Notes: a model not told the origin generated them from the letters alone. Shown: positions 16,051 to 24,995, counted from the first letter of the stretch. The stretch is DNA of 48,069 nt from Sphingomonas sp. BK235 (GCF_004345855.1 NZ_SLXN01000016.1:1-48069), one strand, 5' to 3'. Program-made: numbers and translations.

Positions 16051-17787
16051 ATGTTCCACGCCGTGATCGAGGCGCCGCCGCCCGGCGCCGACCCCCCCGC
16101 CGACTTCCCCGCCACCCCCCCTCCCCCCGCCGACGCGCTCGCCGCGCTGGCGGGCGAGCTCGACCATCATTTCCTCGCCGCCGGGCAGATGCTGGCGAGC
16201 GCGGTCGGCGCGGTGCAGCGCGTCGTCGCCGCGCTCGAGGGCGTCACCCGCGCGATCGACGCCGAGGCCGCGGTCGCCGCGGTCGACGACCTGCGCGCGG
16301 TGGCCCGGCGGCTGACCGGGCTGGCCGACACGCAGGCGACGCGCGACGCCGAGCTGGGCGCGATCGCGCGCGAGCTGGCGGTGATCCGCGCGCGCGTGCT
16401 CGACATGCGCGACACGCTGCGGCTGCTCGAGATCTACGCGCCCAACATCAAGATCGCCGCCTCGGGCGAGCCGGTGTTCGTCGAGTTCGTCGACGGCATG
16501 CGCCACCGGCTCCACCTCGGCGAGCAGCATATCGCGCATATCCTCGCCGAGCTGGCGACGCTGGAGCGCGGGCTGGCGCGCGGCCATGACGCCTCGGCGC
16601 GGCTGCTCGCCGAGGGCGCCAGGGTCGTCCCCGCGGTGCCCGACCGGCTCGAGCAGGACGCCGCCGCGCTCGACCGCTATCGCGCCGCGCTGCGCCACGG
16701 CGCGACCGAGCTGGCCGCGGCGGCGCGCAGCGTGGCGCAGCGCGTCGCCAGCGCGCTCAACGCGCTGCAGGTCGGCGACAGCACGCGCCAGCGGATCGAG
16801 CATGTCGTCGCCACGCTCGCGCTGGCGGAGGCGGCGGGCGACGCCGCGGTCGCGGCGCATCTGCGCGCGCTCGCCGCGGCGCAGACCCAGGCGCTGGCGG
16901 CCGAGTTCGCCGAGGGCGCGGCGCGGCTGGCCGCGGCGCTGCGCGCGATCGGCGACGAGACCGGGCGGCTGCTCGCGCTGATCGGCGCCACGGCGGAAGG
17001 GGATGGCGCGGAAGGGGACGGCGCAGAAGGCGACGGGGCGGACGGCGACGGGGCGGTCGCGCTCGCCGAGCTGGACCGCGACATCGCCGCGGTGAGCGCG
17101 CTGACCGCGCGGCTGCACGACGCCGACCGCGACACCGAGCTGCTGGTGCGGCTCGCCACCGACGCGCTCGACGGGCTCGGCGCGCGCTGCGACGGGCTGC
17201 GGCTGATCCGCCGCGACGTCGGCGACATCGCGGTCAACACGCGGCTGCTGTGCCGCCGCTTCGGGACGATGGGGCGCGCGGTGGCGGTGGTCGCGGTGGA
17301 GGTGGGCGCCTGCGCGACGCAGCTCGACCGCGCCAGCGCGGCGATCACCACCGCGATGGCGGCGGTGTCCGCGGGCGGCGCGGCGATCGCGGCGGCGCAG
17401 CGGCGCGCGGGCGGCGCGGCGGGGGACCGGCTCGCGCTCGCCGCCGAGGTGATCCGCGCGGGCTGCGCCGCCAGCGAGCGCGGCGTCCGCGACGGCGCGC
17501 GCGAGGCGCACGCGCTGATCGCCGAGCTGGCCGCGGCGAACGCGACGCTGGAGCGCCCGCTCGCGCTGGCGGACGAGGTGGCGGCGATCGGCGTCCGGCT
17601 CGGTGCCGCGGGCGCGCGCGCCGCCGACGCGCTGCCCGAGGCGGCGGACGCGCTGCTGCGCACATTGCTGGCGCAGGTGGCGGGCAGCTACACGATGGCG
17701 GCGGAGCGCGCGGTCCACGCCACCTTCCTGCTGCCCGGCATGGCGGACGCGCCCGTCGCGCCGGTGGAGGAGGACGGGCTGTTCTGA
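16051..17787 (+). CDS. Helical chemosensory-cluster protein with degenerate MCP-like tip
   Basis: 578 residues, Ala-rich and almost wholly helical after a Pro-rich first 30 residues; no membrane span. Three marks stand out. 'RDTLRLLEIYAPNIKIAA' near 115-135 precedes a short non-helical stretch. 'ALNALQVGDSTRQRIEHV' near 235-255 resembles the 'LQFQDITRQRIEHV' motif of receptor-like proteins. 'VGDIAVNTRLLCRRFGTMGR' with 'AVAVVAVEVGACATQLDRAS' near 390-430 mirrors the order of the MCP tip and return helix ('QTNLLALNA..G.GFAVVA.EVR') but lacks its glutamates. A 15-bp tandem repeat adds EGDGA units near 316-335. It is the last gene of the operon. A receptor-derived structural or output protein is a reasonable guess; function unknown. 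Confidence 0.85.
   Translation: MFHAVIEAPPPGADPPADFPATPPPPADALAALAGELDHHFLAAGQMLASAVGAVQRVVAALEGVTRAIDAEAAVAAVDDLRAVARRLTGLADTQATRDAELGAIARELAVIRARVLDMRDTLRLLEIYAPNIKIAASGEPVFVEFVDGMRHRLHLGEQHIAHILAELATLERGLARGHDASARLLAEGARVVPAVPDRLEQDAAALDRYRAALRHGATELAAAARSVAQRVASALNALQVGDSTRQRIEHVVATLALAEAAGDAAVAAHLRALAAAQTQALAAEFAEGAARLAAALRAIGDETGRLLALIGATAEGDGAEGDGAEGDGADGDGAVALAELDRDIAAVSALTARLHDADRDTELLVRLATDALDGLGARCDGLRLIRRDVGDIAVNTRLLCRRFGTMGRAVAVVAVEVGACATQLDRASAAITTAMAAVSAGGAAIAAAQRRAGGAAGDRLALAAEVIRAGCAASERGVRDGAREAHALIAELAAANATLERPLALADEVAAIGVRLGAAGARAADALPEAADALLRTLLAQVAGSYTMAAERAVHATFLLPGMADAPVAPVEEDGLF
16996..17055 (+). repeat. Four 15-bp tandem repeats encoding (E/D)GDGA units
   Basis: Units at 16996, 17011, 17026 and 17041 encode EGDGA three times and DGDGA once. 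They lie in a loop of the helical chemosensory protein and keep the frame, so copy number could vary without loss of function. Confidence 0.85.
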
Positions 17788-17888
17788 GCGCTCCCCGCGC
17801 GCGGCCTTCGCGACACGCGGCGCTGGCGCGCTGAGGCGCGCGCGCCTATGCGGCCGCTTCACTGCAGGACGGGGGAGGTATCAGGCCG

Positions 17889-19823
17889 GTGTTCCGCTTC
17901 GATCGGGCGATGGCGCTCGCGCTCGCGCTGGCCGCGCCGGCCGCGACCCGCGCCGGGGACGGCGCCGCGGCGCGCTCCACCCCCGGCCCGGTCTATGTCG
18001 CGCCGGCGACGACCGTCCCCGCCCCGGTCGACCGCGCCTTCGCCGGCGAGATCGCGCTCGACGTCGACGCCAGCGACGTCGCGCGCCGGCTGTTCACCGT
18101 GCGCCAGCGCATCCCGGTCCAGCGCGGCGCGGCGATGACCCTGCTCTACCCGCGCTGGGAGCCGGCCAGCCATGGGCCGAGCCTCACCGTCACCGATCTG
18201 GCGGGGCTGGAGGTCAGCGCGGCGGGGCGGCGCGTCGCGTGGCGGCGCGACCCCTATGAGCCGCACGCCTTCCACCTCGACCTGCCGCGCGGCGCCACCG
18301 CGGTCGACGTCCGCTTCCAGATGGTCGCGGGCGAGACGTTGCTCGGCCCCGACATGGTGTCGGTGCCGTGGCAGCGGCTGGTACTCTATCCGGCCGGCTA
18401 TTACGCGCGCGACCTCCGCGTCGCGGCGCGGCTGCGGCTGCCCGCCGGGCTGCGCGCCTTCACCGCGCTGACACCCGCGCCGACCGCAGGAGCGGACGAC
18501 GCGGCGCCGCTCGCCTTCGCGCCGACCACGCTGGAGACGCTGCTCGATTCGCCCGTGCTGGCGGGGCGCCACACCGCGCGCCTCCCGCTCGCCGGCGGCG
18601 CGGAGGCGGTGACGCTCGACCTGGTCGCGGCGCGCGCGGGCGACCTCGCCGTACCGCCCGCGCGGCTGGCCGAGCTGCGCGCGCTGGTGACGCAGCTGCG
18701 CGCGGTGTTCGGCACCGCGCCGTTCGCGCGCTACGAGATCCTCGCGCAGCTCAGCGACGACGGCTCGTCGGGGGGGACCGAGCATCGCGCCTCGAGCGAG
18801 AACGTGCTGGCCTCGACGCATTTCGCCGACTGGCCCGGCCAGATCCTGTTCCGCGACCTGATCGCGCACGAGATCGTCCACGCCTGGAACGGCTTCCACC
18901 GCGTCCCCGCGGACCTGTGGGCGCCCACGCCCAACGTGCCGGTCGCGGGCACCTTGTTGTGGGTCTACGAGGGCCAGACCGAATTCTGGGGGCGCGTGCT
19001 GGCGACGCGCGCGGGTCAGTTCACCCCGGCGGAGCTGCGCGACCGGCTCGCGCTCGAGGCGGCCGAGATCGCGGCGCGCCCGGGGCGGGCGTGGCGCGCG
19101 CTGTCGGACGACGTCCATTACCCCGCCTTCATGCTCCGCCAGCCGGTGGCGTGGCGCGACTGGCAGCGGCGCCGCGATTATTATTCGGAGGGCGTGCTGC
19201 TGTGGCTCGCGGTCGACGCCGAGCTGCGCGCGCGCAGCGGCGGGCGGCGCGGGATCGACGATGTCGCGCGACGCTTCTTCGCCGGGGCGGGGCCGGCCAC
19301 GCCGGCGCGCCCCTATGATCTCGCCGAGCTGTGCCGCACGCTCGACGCGGTCGCGCCGGGCGACTGGGCGGGCTTCCTGCGCCGCTGGGTCGACGGGCAT
19401 GAGGAAGTCGACACGCTCGCCGGGCTCGAGCGCCACGGCTGGCGGCTCGGCTTCGCGGACACGCCCGGCGCCGCCTTCCGCGCCAACGAGGAGGAGCAGG
19501 GCGTGACCGACCTGACCTATTCGATCGGCCTGACCGCGCGCGCCGACGGCCGGGTCCGCGCGGTGGCGTGGGACGGCGCCGCCTTCCGCGCGGGGCTGCG
19601 CCCGGGCGTGCGCCTCGTCGCGGTCCATGCCGCGCCCTTCACCGGCGCGGCGCTGCTCGCGGCGGTGCGCGGCTCGGCGACGCGCGCGGTCGCGCTGACG
19701 GTGGAGCAGGACGGACGCCGCCGCGACGTGGTGCTCGGCTATGCCGGCCCGCTGCGCTACCCGCGGCTGGAGCGTATCGCCGACCGCCCCGACGGGCTCG
19801 CCGCGCTGCTCGCGCCGCGGTGA
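17889..19823 (+). CDS. M61 family (glycyl aminopeptidase-type) metallopeptidase
   Basis: 644 residues. The GTG at 17889 has GGGAGGT 9 bases upstream and gives a signal peptide ending around 'AAPAATRA'. An N-terminal beta domain is followed by the zinc motif HEIVH at 327-331 ('LIAHEIVHAWNGF') and the third ligand Glu in 'LLWVYEGQTEFWG', the arrangement of M61 peptidases. A C-terminal PDZ-like part ('AVAWDGAAFRAGLRPGVRLV') is present. It likely trims peptides in the periplasm or outside the cell. It is 101 bases after the chemosensory operon and in the same direction; a GC-rich hairpin in the gap may end the operon, so a shared transcript is uncertain. Confidence 0.93.
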   Translation: MFRFDRAMALALALAAPAATRAGDGAAARSTPGPVYVAPATTVPAPVDRAFAGEIALDVDASDVARRLFTVRQRIPVQRGAAMTLLYPRWEPASHGPSLTVTDLAGLEVSAAGRRVAWRRDPYEPHAFHLDLPRGATAVDVRFQMVAGETLLGPDMVSVPWQRLVLYPAGYYARDLRVAARLRLPAGLRAFTALTPAPTAGADDAAPLAFAPTTLETLLDSPVLAGRHTARLPLAGGAEAVTLDLVAARAGDLAVPPARLAELRALVTQLRAVFGTAPFARYEILAQLSDDGSSGGTEHRASSENVLASTHFADWPGQILFRDLIAHEIVHAWNGFHRVPADLWAPTPNVPVAGTLLWVYEGQTEFWGRVLATRAGQFTPAELRDRLALEAAEIAARPGRAWRALSDDVHYPAFMLRQPVAWRDWQRRRDYYSEGVLLWLAVDAELRARSGGRRGIDDVARRFFAGAGPATPARPYDLAELCRTLDAVAPGDWAGFLRRWVDGHEEVDTLAGLERHGWRLGFADTPGAAFRANEEEQGVTDLTYSIGLTARADGRVRAVAWDGAAFRAGLRPGVRLVAVHAAPFTGAALLAAVRGSATRAVALTVEQDGRRRDVVLGYAGPLRYPRLERIADRPDGLAALLAPR

Positions 19824-19833
19824 GCGCGGCGCC

Positions 19834-20736
19834 TCAGCCGAGCGCGCGGACGTGATCGACGAAGGCGCGCAGCGGCGGGGGCACCAGCCGACGGCTCGAA
19901 TAATAGAGGAACGGCCCCGGGAAGCGCGGCCACCAGTCGGCCAGCACCGGCTCCAGCGCCCCGCTCGCCAGATGCGGCGCGAGCCATTGCTCGAACAGAT
20001 AGACGATCCCGCTCCCCGCCACCGCGGCGTCGACCAGCAGATCGGCCGCGCCCGCGACGCGCGCGACCAGCCGCGCGCTCGGCTCGACCCGCACCGTCTC
20101 GCCGTCGCGCTCGAACTCCCACGGGCTGGTCAGCGCGCCGCTGCTGAAGCGCCCGAGCACGCATTGATGGTCGAGCAGCGCGCGCGGATGCGCCGGCCGG
20201 CCGCGGCGATCGAGATAGGCGGGCGCGGCCGCGGCGGCGAAGCGCTGCTCGCGCGGGCCGATCGGCAGCGCGATCATGTCCTGTTCGAGCCGCTCGTCGT
20301 AGCGGATGCCCGCGTCCGCGCCCGAGGCGAGCATGTCGACGAACGCATCCTCGGCGTCGACCTCGACGCGCACCTCGGGATAGGCCGCGAGGAAGCCGGG
20401 CAGGATCGCGGGCAGCACCAGCCGCGCCGCGCTGACCGGGACGTTGAGCCGCAGCGTCCCCGCCGGCCCGTCGCGCAGCGCGTCGACCGATCCGAGCGCG
20501 GCGTCGACCGAGTCGAGCGCGGGCGCGAGCCGCTCGAGCAGCCGCGCCCCCGCCTCGGTCGGCGCGACGCTGCGCGTGGTGCGGTGGAGCAGCCGCAGCC
20601 CGAGCCGCGCCTCGACGCGGCGCACCGCGTCGCTCAGCGCCGAGGCGCTCTGCCGCGTCGCGCGCGCGGCCTCGCGGAAGCCGCGCGCGCGCGCCACCGC
20701 GACAAAGGCCGCCAGATCGGCCAGGTCCGCCGACAT
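19834..20736 (-). CDS. LysR-family transcriptional regulator
   Basis: 300 residues from the ATG at 20736, chosen because a GGGAGA site precedes it; an earlier start at 20787 would run into the intergenic region. Winged HTH: 'LADLAAFVAVARARGFREAA' and 'QSASALSDAVRRVEARLGLR', then the effector domain with 'TLRLNVPVSAARLVLPAILP'. It is divergent from the aldo/keto reductase gene, with 92 bases between the starts, and probably controls that gene. Convergent with the M61 peptidase gene with only 10 bases between stops. Confidence 0.93.
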   Translation of the reverse strand: MSADLADLAAFVAVARARGFREAARATRQSASALSDAVRRVEARLGLRLLHRTTRSVAPTEAGARLLERLAPALDSVDAALGSVDALRDGPAGTLRLNVPVSAARLVLPAILPGFLAAYPEVRVEVDAEDAFVDMLASGADAGIRYDERLEQDMIALPIGPREQRFAAAAAPAYLDRRGRPAHPRALLDHQCVLGRFSSGALTSPWEFERDGETVRVEPSARLVARVAGAADLLVDAAVAGSGIVYLFEQWLAPHLASGALEPVLADWWPRFPGPFLYYSSRRLVPPPLRAFVDHVRALG

Positions 20737-20787
20737 CGTTCGCTCTCCCGTACAGGCCGTGCCGATTGCCCCGGCTAATCGCGACAA

Positions 20788-20811
20788 TGGACCAGCGCTA
20801 TCTCCTGTCCA
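20788..20811. promoter_or_regulatory. Candidate LysR operator between the divergent regulator and reductase
   Basis: An interrupted palindrome TGGAC-N14-GTCCA lies just ahead of the reductase ribosome site. LysR proteins usually bind such sites beside their own promoter. The assignment rests on position and symmetry only. Confidence 0.3.
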
Positions 20812-20828
20812 GTGACAAGGAGACGATG

Positions 20829-21698
20829 ATGCCCCCGATCGACCTGACCTATATGCTCGGCGACCGCCGGGTGAAGCGGCTCGGCTATGGCGCGATGCAG
20901 CTCGCCGGGCCGGGCGTGTTCGGCCCGCCGCGCGACCGCGCCGCCGCGCTGGCGGTGCTGCGCGCCGCGCTGGCCGCCGGGGTGGACCATGTCGACACCA
21001 GCGACTTCTACGGCCCGCACGTCACCAACCAGCTGATCCGCGAGGCGCTGGCGCCCTATCCCGCGACGCTGACGATCGTCACCAAGGTCGGCGCGGTGCG
21101 CGGGCCGGAGGGGTCGTGGGACCCGGCGCAGGATCCGGCGTCGCTGCGCGCGGCGGTACAGGACAATCTGCGCCACCTCGGGCTGGAGCGGCTCGGCCTG
21201 GTCAATTTCCGCGTCCACGACGGCGGCCACGGCCGCAGCGAGGGGTCGATCGCCGCGGGCTATGGCGCGCTGGCGGAATTGCAGGCGGAGGGGCTGATCC
21301 GGCATCTCGGCATCAGCAACGCGACCGCGGCGCAGGTCGCCGAGGCGCGCGCGATCGCGCCGCTGGTCTGCGTCCAGAACCTGTACAATCTGGCGCATCG
21401 CGAGGACGACGCGCTGATCGACGCGCTGGCGGCGGACGGGATCGCTTATGTCCCCTTCTTCCCGCTCGGCGGGTTCGACCCGCTCCAGTCGGCGACGCTC
21501 GACCGCGTCGCGGCGGCGGTGGGCGCGACCGCGATGCAGGTGGCGCTCGCCTGGCTGCTGCGGCGGTCGCCCAACATCCTGCTGATCCCGGGCACCTCCT
21601 CGGTCACGCACCTGCACGAGAATCTCGCCGCCGCGGCGGTGGTGCTCGACGCGGCGGCGATGGCGGCGCTCGACACGATCGGGCGCGGGGGCGCCTGA
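20829..21698 (+). CDS. Aldo/keto reductase
   Basis: 289 residues. Start at 20829 chosen over the adjacent ATG at 20826 because AAGGAG at 20817-20822 is better spaced for it. TIM-barrel AKR signatures: 'LGYGAMQLAGPGVFGPP', 'GVDHVDTSDFYGPHVTNQLI' (catalytic Asp and Tyr), 'IVTKVGAV' (catalytic Lys), and 'LGISNATAAQV'. The usual catalytic His appears in 'VNFRVHDGG'. It reduces a carbonyl with NADPH; the natural substrate is unknown. It is divergent from, and probably regulated by, the LysR gene to its left. Confidence 0.92.
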   Translation: MPPIDLTYMLGDRRVKRLGYGAMQLAGPGVFGPPRDRAAALAVLRAALAAGVDHVDTSDFYGPHVTNQLIREALAPYPATLTIVTKVGAVRGPEGSWDPAQDPASLRAAVQDNLRHLGLERLGLVNFRVHDGGHGRSEGSIAAGYGALAELQAEGLIRHLGISNATAAQVAEARAIAPLVCVQNLYNLAHREDDALIDALAADGIAYVPFFPLGGFDPLQSATLDRVAAAVGATAMQVALAWLLRRSPNILLIPGTSSVTHLHENLAAAAVVLDAAAMAALDTIGRGGA

Positions 21699-21804
21699 GC
21701 CGCTCCCCGGCGGTCGCGCGCGCCCCGGTCACCGCGGGCACGACGCGACATGCGGCGTCGTCCCACCCCGCCCAGGATGACCATGGTCGCGGAAGCGGTG
21801 CGCC

Positions 21805-21913
21805 CCACCCGTCATCCCGGCCTGGCGCCGGGATCCATGGTGCCGCGAGAGCAGCGCTCTTGGGTCTTGCGGCGCCATGGATCCCGGGTCGAGCCCGGGA
21901 TGACGGGTGGGGC
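21805..21913. repeat. Dispersed palindromic repeat, complete copy
   Basis: The outer arms CCCCACCCGTCATCCCGG and CCGGGATGACGGGTGGGG are perfect complements; inner parts carry GGGATCCATGG and CCATGGATCCC. It lies between the reductase and the SDR gene, where it could also act as a bidirectional terminator. The remaining bases of 21699-21942 show no gene. Confidence 0.8.
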
Positions 21914-21942
21914 GCCGGTTGGGCACCGACACCCCCCTCCCC

Positions 21943-22941
21943 TCACGCCAGCGCCGGTGCCGCCTCGCCGGGCGCGCGCGCCGGCGCTGCCGGGACGAGG
22001 CAGCCGAGGCTCGCCAGCGTCGCGCGCACCGCGGCGTCGAGCGGGGTGTGCGGCTCCGCGCCCAGCTCGGCCACCAGCCGCGCGTTGCCCAGCCGCACCG
22101 GGCGGCGCCAGAGATAGCGCATCTCCATCAGCTCGCGCGGGGTGGTCGCCACCAGAGCGGCGAGCCGCAGCTGCCACCAGGCGAGCCGGCGGATCGGTAC
22201 GGTCGGGTCGCCCAGCGCGCGCACGATCGCCTCCACCATCCGCCGCCCGTCCTCGTCCCACTGGCCGTCGAGGTGGAAGCGCGCGAAGGCGGGCAGCGCG
22301 GGCCGGTCGAGCAGCCGCGCGATCGTCTCCGCCACGTCGGGCAGATAGGCCCATTGATGCCCCACCCCGCGGCGCCCCGGCTGGCGCACCACGCGCGGCC
22401 GCGCGCCCGGCGTCACCAGCCCCTGCGCGAACCAATTGTTGGCCGCGCCAGGCCCGAAGAAGTCGCCCGCGCGCACGATCAGCACCGGCGCCGCGCCGCT
22501 CGCCGCCAGCGCCGCGAGCCGCCGCTCCAGCTCGACCCGGATCGCGCCCTTGCGCGTCACCGGGCGCTGCGGCGCGTCCTCGTCGATCAGCGGGAAGGCG
22601 TCCGGCCCGTAATTGTAGACCGTCCCCGGCAGCACCACGCGCGCGCCGGTCGCGCGCGCCGCGGCGAGCGTGGCGTCGAGCATCGGCAGCACCTGCCCCG
22701 CCCAGTCGCGATAGCCCGGCGGGTTGACCGCGTGGAGGATCGCCTCCGCCCCGGCCGCCGCGGCGACCACCGCGTCGGCGTCGCGCGCGTCGCCGCGCAC
22801 GATCTCGCAGCGCGGGTCGATCCCCTCGCCGGCCCCGCGCGTCAGCGCGCGGACGCGCCAGCCGCCGTCGAGCAGCCGCCGCGCGGTGGCGCCGCCGATC
22901 CCGCCGGTCGCGCCGAGCACCAGGGCCTGTCGTTCACCCAT
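21943..22941 (-). CDS. NAD(P)-dependent epimerase/reductase of the extended SDR type
   Basis: 332 residues from the second of two adjacent ATGs (22941), which has GGAGG at 5 bases; the first (22944) is too close to it. Rossmann motif 'ALVLGATGGIGGATARRLL', then 'RGDARDADAVVAAAAGAEAI' and the YxxxK-like region replaced by 'VYNYGPDAF', as in NmrA/atypical SDRs. It ends in an Ala/Pro-rich tail. Substrate unknown. It is divergent from the LysR gene at 23038, with about 96 bases between, and is its likely target. Confidence 0.88.
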   Translation of the reverse strand: MGERQALVLGATGGIGGATARRLLDGGWRVRALTRGAGEGIDPRCEIVRGDARDADAVVAAAAGAEAILHAVNPPGYRDWAGQVLPMLDATLAAARATGARVVLPGTVYNYGPDAFPLIDEDAPQRPVTRKGAIRVELERRLAALAASGAAPVLIVRAGDFFGPGAANNWFAQGLVTPGARPRVVRQPGRRGVGHQWAYLPDVAETIARLLDRPALPAFARFHLDGQWDEDGRRMVEAIVRALGDPTVPIRRLAWWQLRLAALVATTPRELMEMRYLWRRPVRLGNARLVAELGAEPHTPLDAAVRATLASLGCLVPAAPARAPGEAAPALA

Positions 22942-23009
22942 CATCGCCTCCTGTCCTGCATCGTCACCGCGACAAGGTGGCGCGCGCGGGGCTACACGGA
23001 AATTGCGGA

Positions 23010-23021
23010 GATCCGTGGATC
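23010..23021. promoter_or_regulatory. Candidate operator between SDR and LysR genes
   Basis: GATCCGTGGATC is a 12-base palindrome with a two-base centre, placed in the 96-base divergent gap. A regulator-binding role is inferred from its place only. Confidence 0.25.
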
Positions 23022-23037
23022 GGCTATACGGTTATCG

Positions 23038-23925
23038 ATGAACACGGGACCGAGCTGGGACGTCTATCGCAGCTTCGCGGCGGTGCTGGAGGCGCGCTCG
23101 CTGTCGGGGGCGGCGCGCGCGCTGGGGCTGACCCAGCCGAGCGTCGCGCGCCATGTCGCCGCGCTGGAGCAGGCGGTCGGGGGCGCGCTGTTCGTCCGCT
23201 CGCCGCGCGGCCTGTCGCCGACCGACCGCGCGCTCGCGCTGCGCCCGCACGCCGAGGCGCTGGTCGCCGCCGCGACCGCGCTGCGCCGCGCGGGCAGCGG
23301 CGCGCCCGACCGGCCCGAGGGCGTGGTGCGCGTCAGCGCCAGCCATGCGGTCGGCATCCTCCATTTGCCCGCGATCCTCGCCGCGCTGCGCCGCGCGCAC
23401 CCGCGGCTGGTGATCGAGCTGGCGCTGACCGACACGGTCGACGACCTGCTCCAGCGCCGCGCCGATGTCGCGGTGCGGATGGTCGCGCCGGCGCAGCAGG
23501 CGCTGGTGGCGCGGCGTGTCGGCGCGGTGACGCTCGGCTTCCACGCGCGGCGCGACTATATCGCGCGGCGCGGCACCCCGGCCGGTTGGGCCGATCTCGC
23601 CGCGCACGACCTGATCGGCTTCGATACCGAGACCGAGTTCATCCGCGCCGCGATGCGCCATCTGCCGGGGATCGACCGCGCCGGCTTCGCGCTGCGCACC
23701 GACAGCGACGCCGCGCAGATGGCGGCGATCCAGGCGGGGTACGGGATCGGTATCTGCCAGACCGTGCTGGCGGCGCGCGACCCGGCGCTGGTGCGGCTGC
23801 TGCCCGACCTGTTCGCGCTCGACCTGCCGATGTGGGTGGTGATGCACGAGGATCTGCGCGATCTGGCGCGCTGCCGCGCGGTGTTCGACGCGCTCGCCGA
23901 CGGGCTGGCGGCGCGGGCGGGCTGA
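23038..23925 (+). CDS. LysR-family transcriptional regulator
   Basis: 295 residues. HTH region 'FAAVLEARSLSGAARALGL' and 'QPSVARHVAALEQAVGGALF', followed by 'RSPRGLSPTDRALALRPHAE' and an effector domain with 'RVSASHAVGILHLPAILAAL'. The ATG at 23038 puts the HTH at the usual distance from the N-terminus; there is no strong ribosome site. It belongs to the subgroup usually divergent from an NAD(P)-dependent oxidoreductase, which is the arrangement here. Confidence 0.93.
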   Translation: MNTGPSWDVYRSFAAVLEARSLSGAARALGLTQPSVARHVAALEQAVGGALFVRSPRGLSPTDRALALRPHAEALVAAATALRRAGSGAPDRPEGVVRVSASHAVGILHLPAILAALRRAHPRLVIELALTDTVDDLLQRRADVAVRMVAPAQQALVARRVGAVTLGFHARRDYIARRGTPAGWADLAAHDLIGFDTETEFIRAAMRHLPGIDRAGFALRTDSDAAQMAAIQAGYGIGICQTVLAARDPALVRLLPDLFALDLPMWVVMHEDLRDLARCRAVFDALADGLAARAG

Positions 23926-23957
23926 GCCGCGCCCCGCGTCGCCGTGCCCCGCCCGGC

Positions 23958-24731
23958 TCAGGCGAAGATGTCGGCGAGCCGCTCGCCCGCGGGGCCGTGC
24001 TTGGCCTCGCGCAGCGCGACATAGACCACGCCCTGGATCGCGATCCACAGCGGCAGCAGCACCACCTGCAGCACCACCGAGGTCAGCGCCCCCGCCACGC
24101 CCTGGCCGGTATCGACCGCGGGCAGCCCCAGCACCAGCACGTTGACCACGCCCGCCAGCGCATAGGCCACCGCGTAGATCGCGATCACCAGCAGGAACAG
24201 CCCGGCGATCTGGCCGCGCGCGCCGCGGGTCAGCGCGCGGCTGCGCGACAGCGCGGCGATCGGCCCGCTGCCCTCCGCCACCACCGCGGGCGCGGCGACC
24301 GACCAGATCAGCGCGACGAACACGCCGGGCACGATCAGCGCGACCAGCCCGAGTGACACGGCGAACCAGTAGATCAGCGACACCGCGACCAGCGGCAGCA
24401 CCGCCGGCAGCGCGGCGCGCACCGTCGCGCCCAGCGGCTGGTGCGCGCCGTCGAGGCGGTCCACCGTGGCGCGCAGCAGCACCGCCTGCGCCGCCATGTA
24501 GCAGAGCATCCACAGCACATAGACGACGATCGCCAGCAGGATCGGCGCGCCCGTCGCGACCGTGGCGGCGGACGCCAGGAACCATCGCAGCAGCAGCGCG
24601 GGGAGCGCCCCCAGCAGGAAGCTGGTCCCGAAGAACAAGGCGGGCGCGGCGCGCACCGTCGCGATCGTGTCGCTCATCGCCGCGCCGATGCTGAACGACG
24701 CCGTTTCCTGTTCCCCCGCCACGCTCGCCAT
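23958..24731 (-). CDS. Multi-span membrane protein (GPDPase membrane-domain/YciC-like)
   Basis: 257 residues from the ATG at 24731, which has GGGGGGA upstream. About six hydrophobic segments, including 'LFFGTSFLLGALPALLLRWF', 'ILLAIVVYVLWMLCYMAAQA' and 'LIVPGVFVALIWSVAAPAVV', plus the short motif 'ALSRSRALTRGARGQI' typical of the membrane domain found with glycerophosphodiester phosphodiesterases. No catalytic domain is attached, so it is a stand-alone membrane component. Such genes are often near MoxR/DUF58 clusters, one of which starts at 25373 on the opposite strand. Confidence 0.82.
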   Translation of the reverse strand: MASVAGEQETASFSIGAAMSDTIATVRAAPALFFGTSFLLGALPALLLRWFLASAATVATGAPILLAIVVYVLWMLCYMAAQAVLLRATVDRLDGAHQPLGATVRAALPAVLPLVAVSLIYWFAVSLGLVALIVPGVFVALIWSVAAPAVVAEGSGPIAALSRSRALTRGARGQIAGLFLLVIAIYAVAYALAGVVNVLVLGLPAVDTGQGVAGALTSVVLQVVLLPLWIAIQGVVYVALREAKHGPAGERLADIFA

Positions 24732-24840
24732 CTCGTCCCCCCTTACGTGCTCCGGCCGCATCACGGCGCAGCGATGGGGCAAAGTCCAGCCGGAATCGTC
24801 GTTACCACCGGGTTCGGTGGCGATCCCTCGCCGCATCGGG

Positions 24841-24960
24841 TCAGGCGAACAGCGCGGCGAGCCGCGCGGCGCGCCTCGTGGAGCGCGGCATACAGCGTCC
24901 CCCGCGGCGCGCGCGCGCACGGCGCCACCAGCGTCGGCACGATCAGCGCGGCCGCGTCAT
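24841..24960 (-). pseudogene. Decayed C-terminal fragment related to the adjacent membrane protein
   Basis: On the minus strand one frame reads '..TLYAALHEARRAA' and, one base out of frame, continues 'RLAALFA' before TGA at 24843-24841. This matches the end of the intact neighbour ('VVYVALREAK..', 'RLADIFA', stop). An in-frame TAG lies a little upstream (near 24967). It looks like the frameshifted remnant of a tandem paralogue. The similarity is short, so chance cannot be excluded. Confidence 0.4.
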
Positions 24961-24995
24961 CGCCGGGCTACATCCTCGCGCCCGCGGACCAGCTC

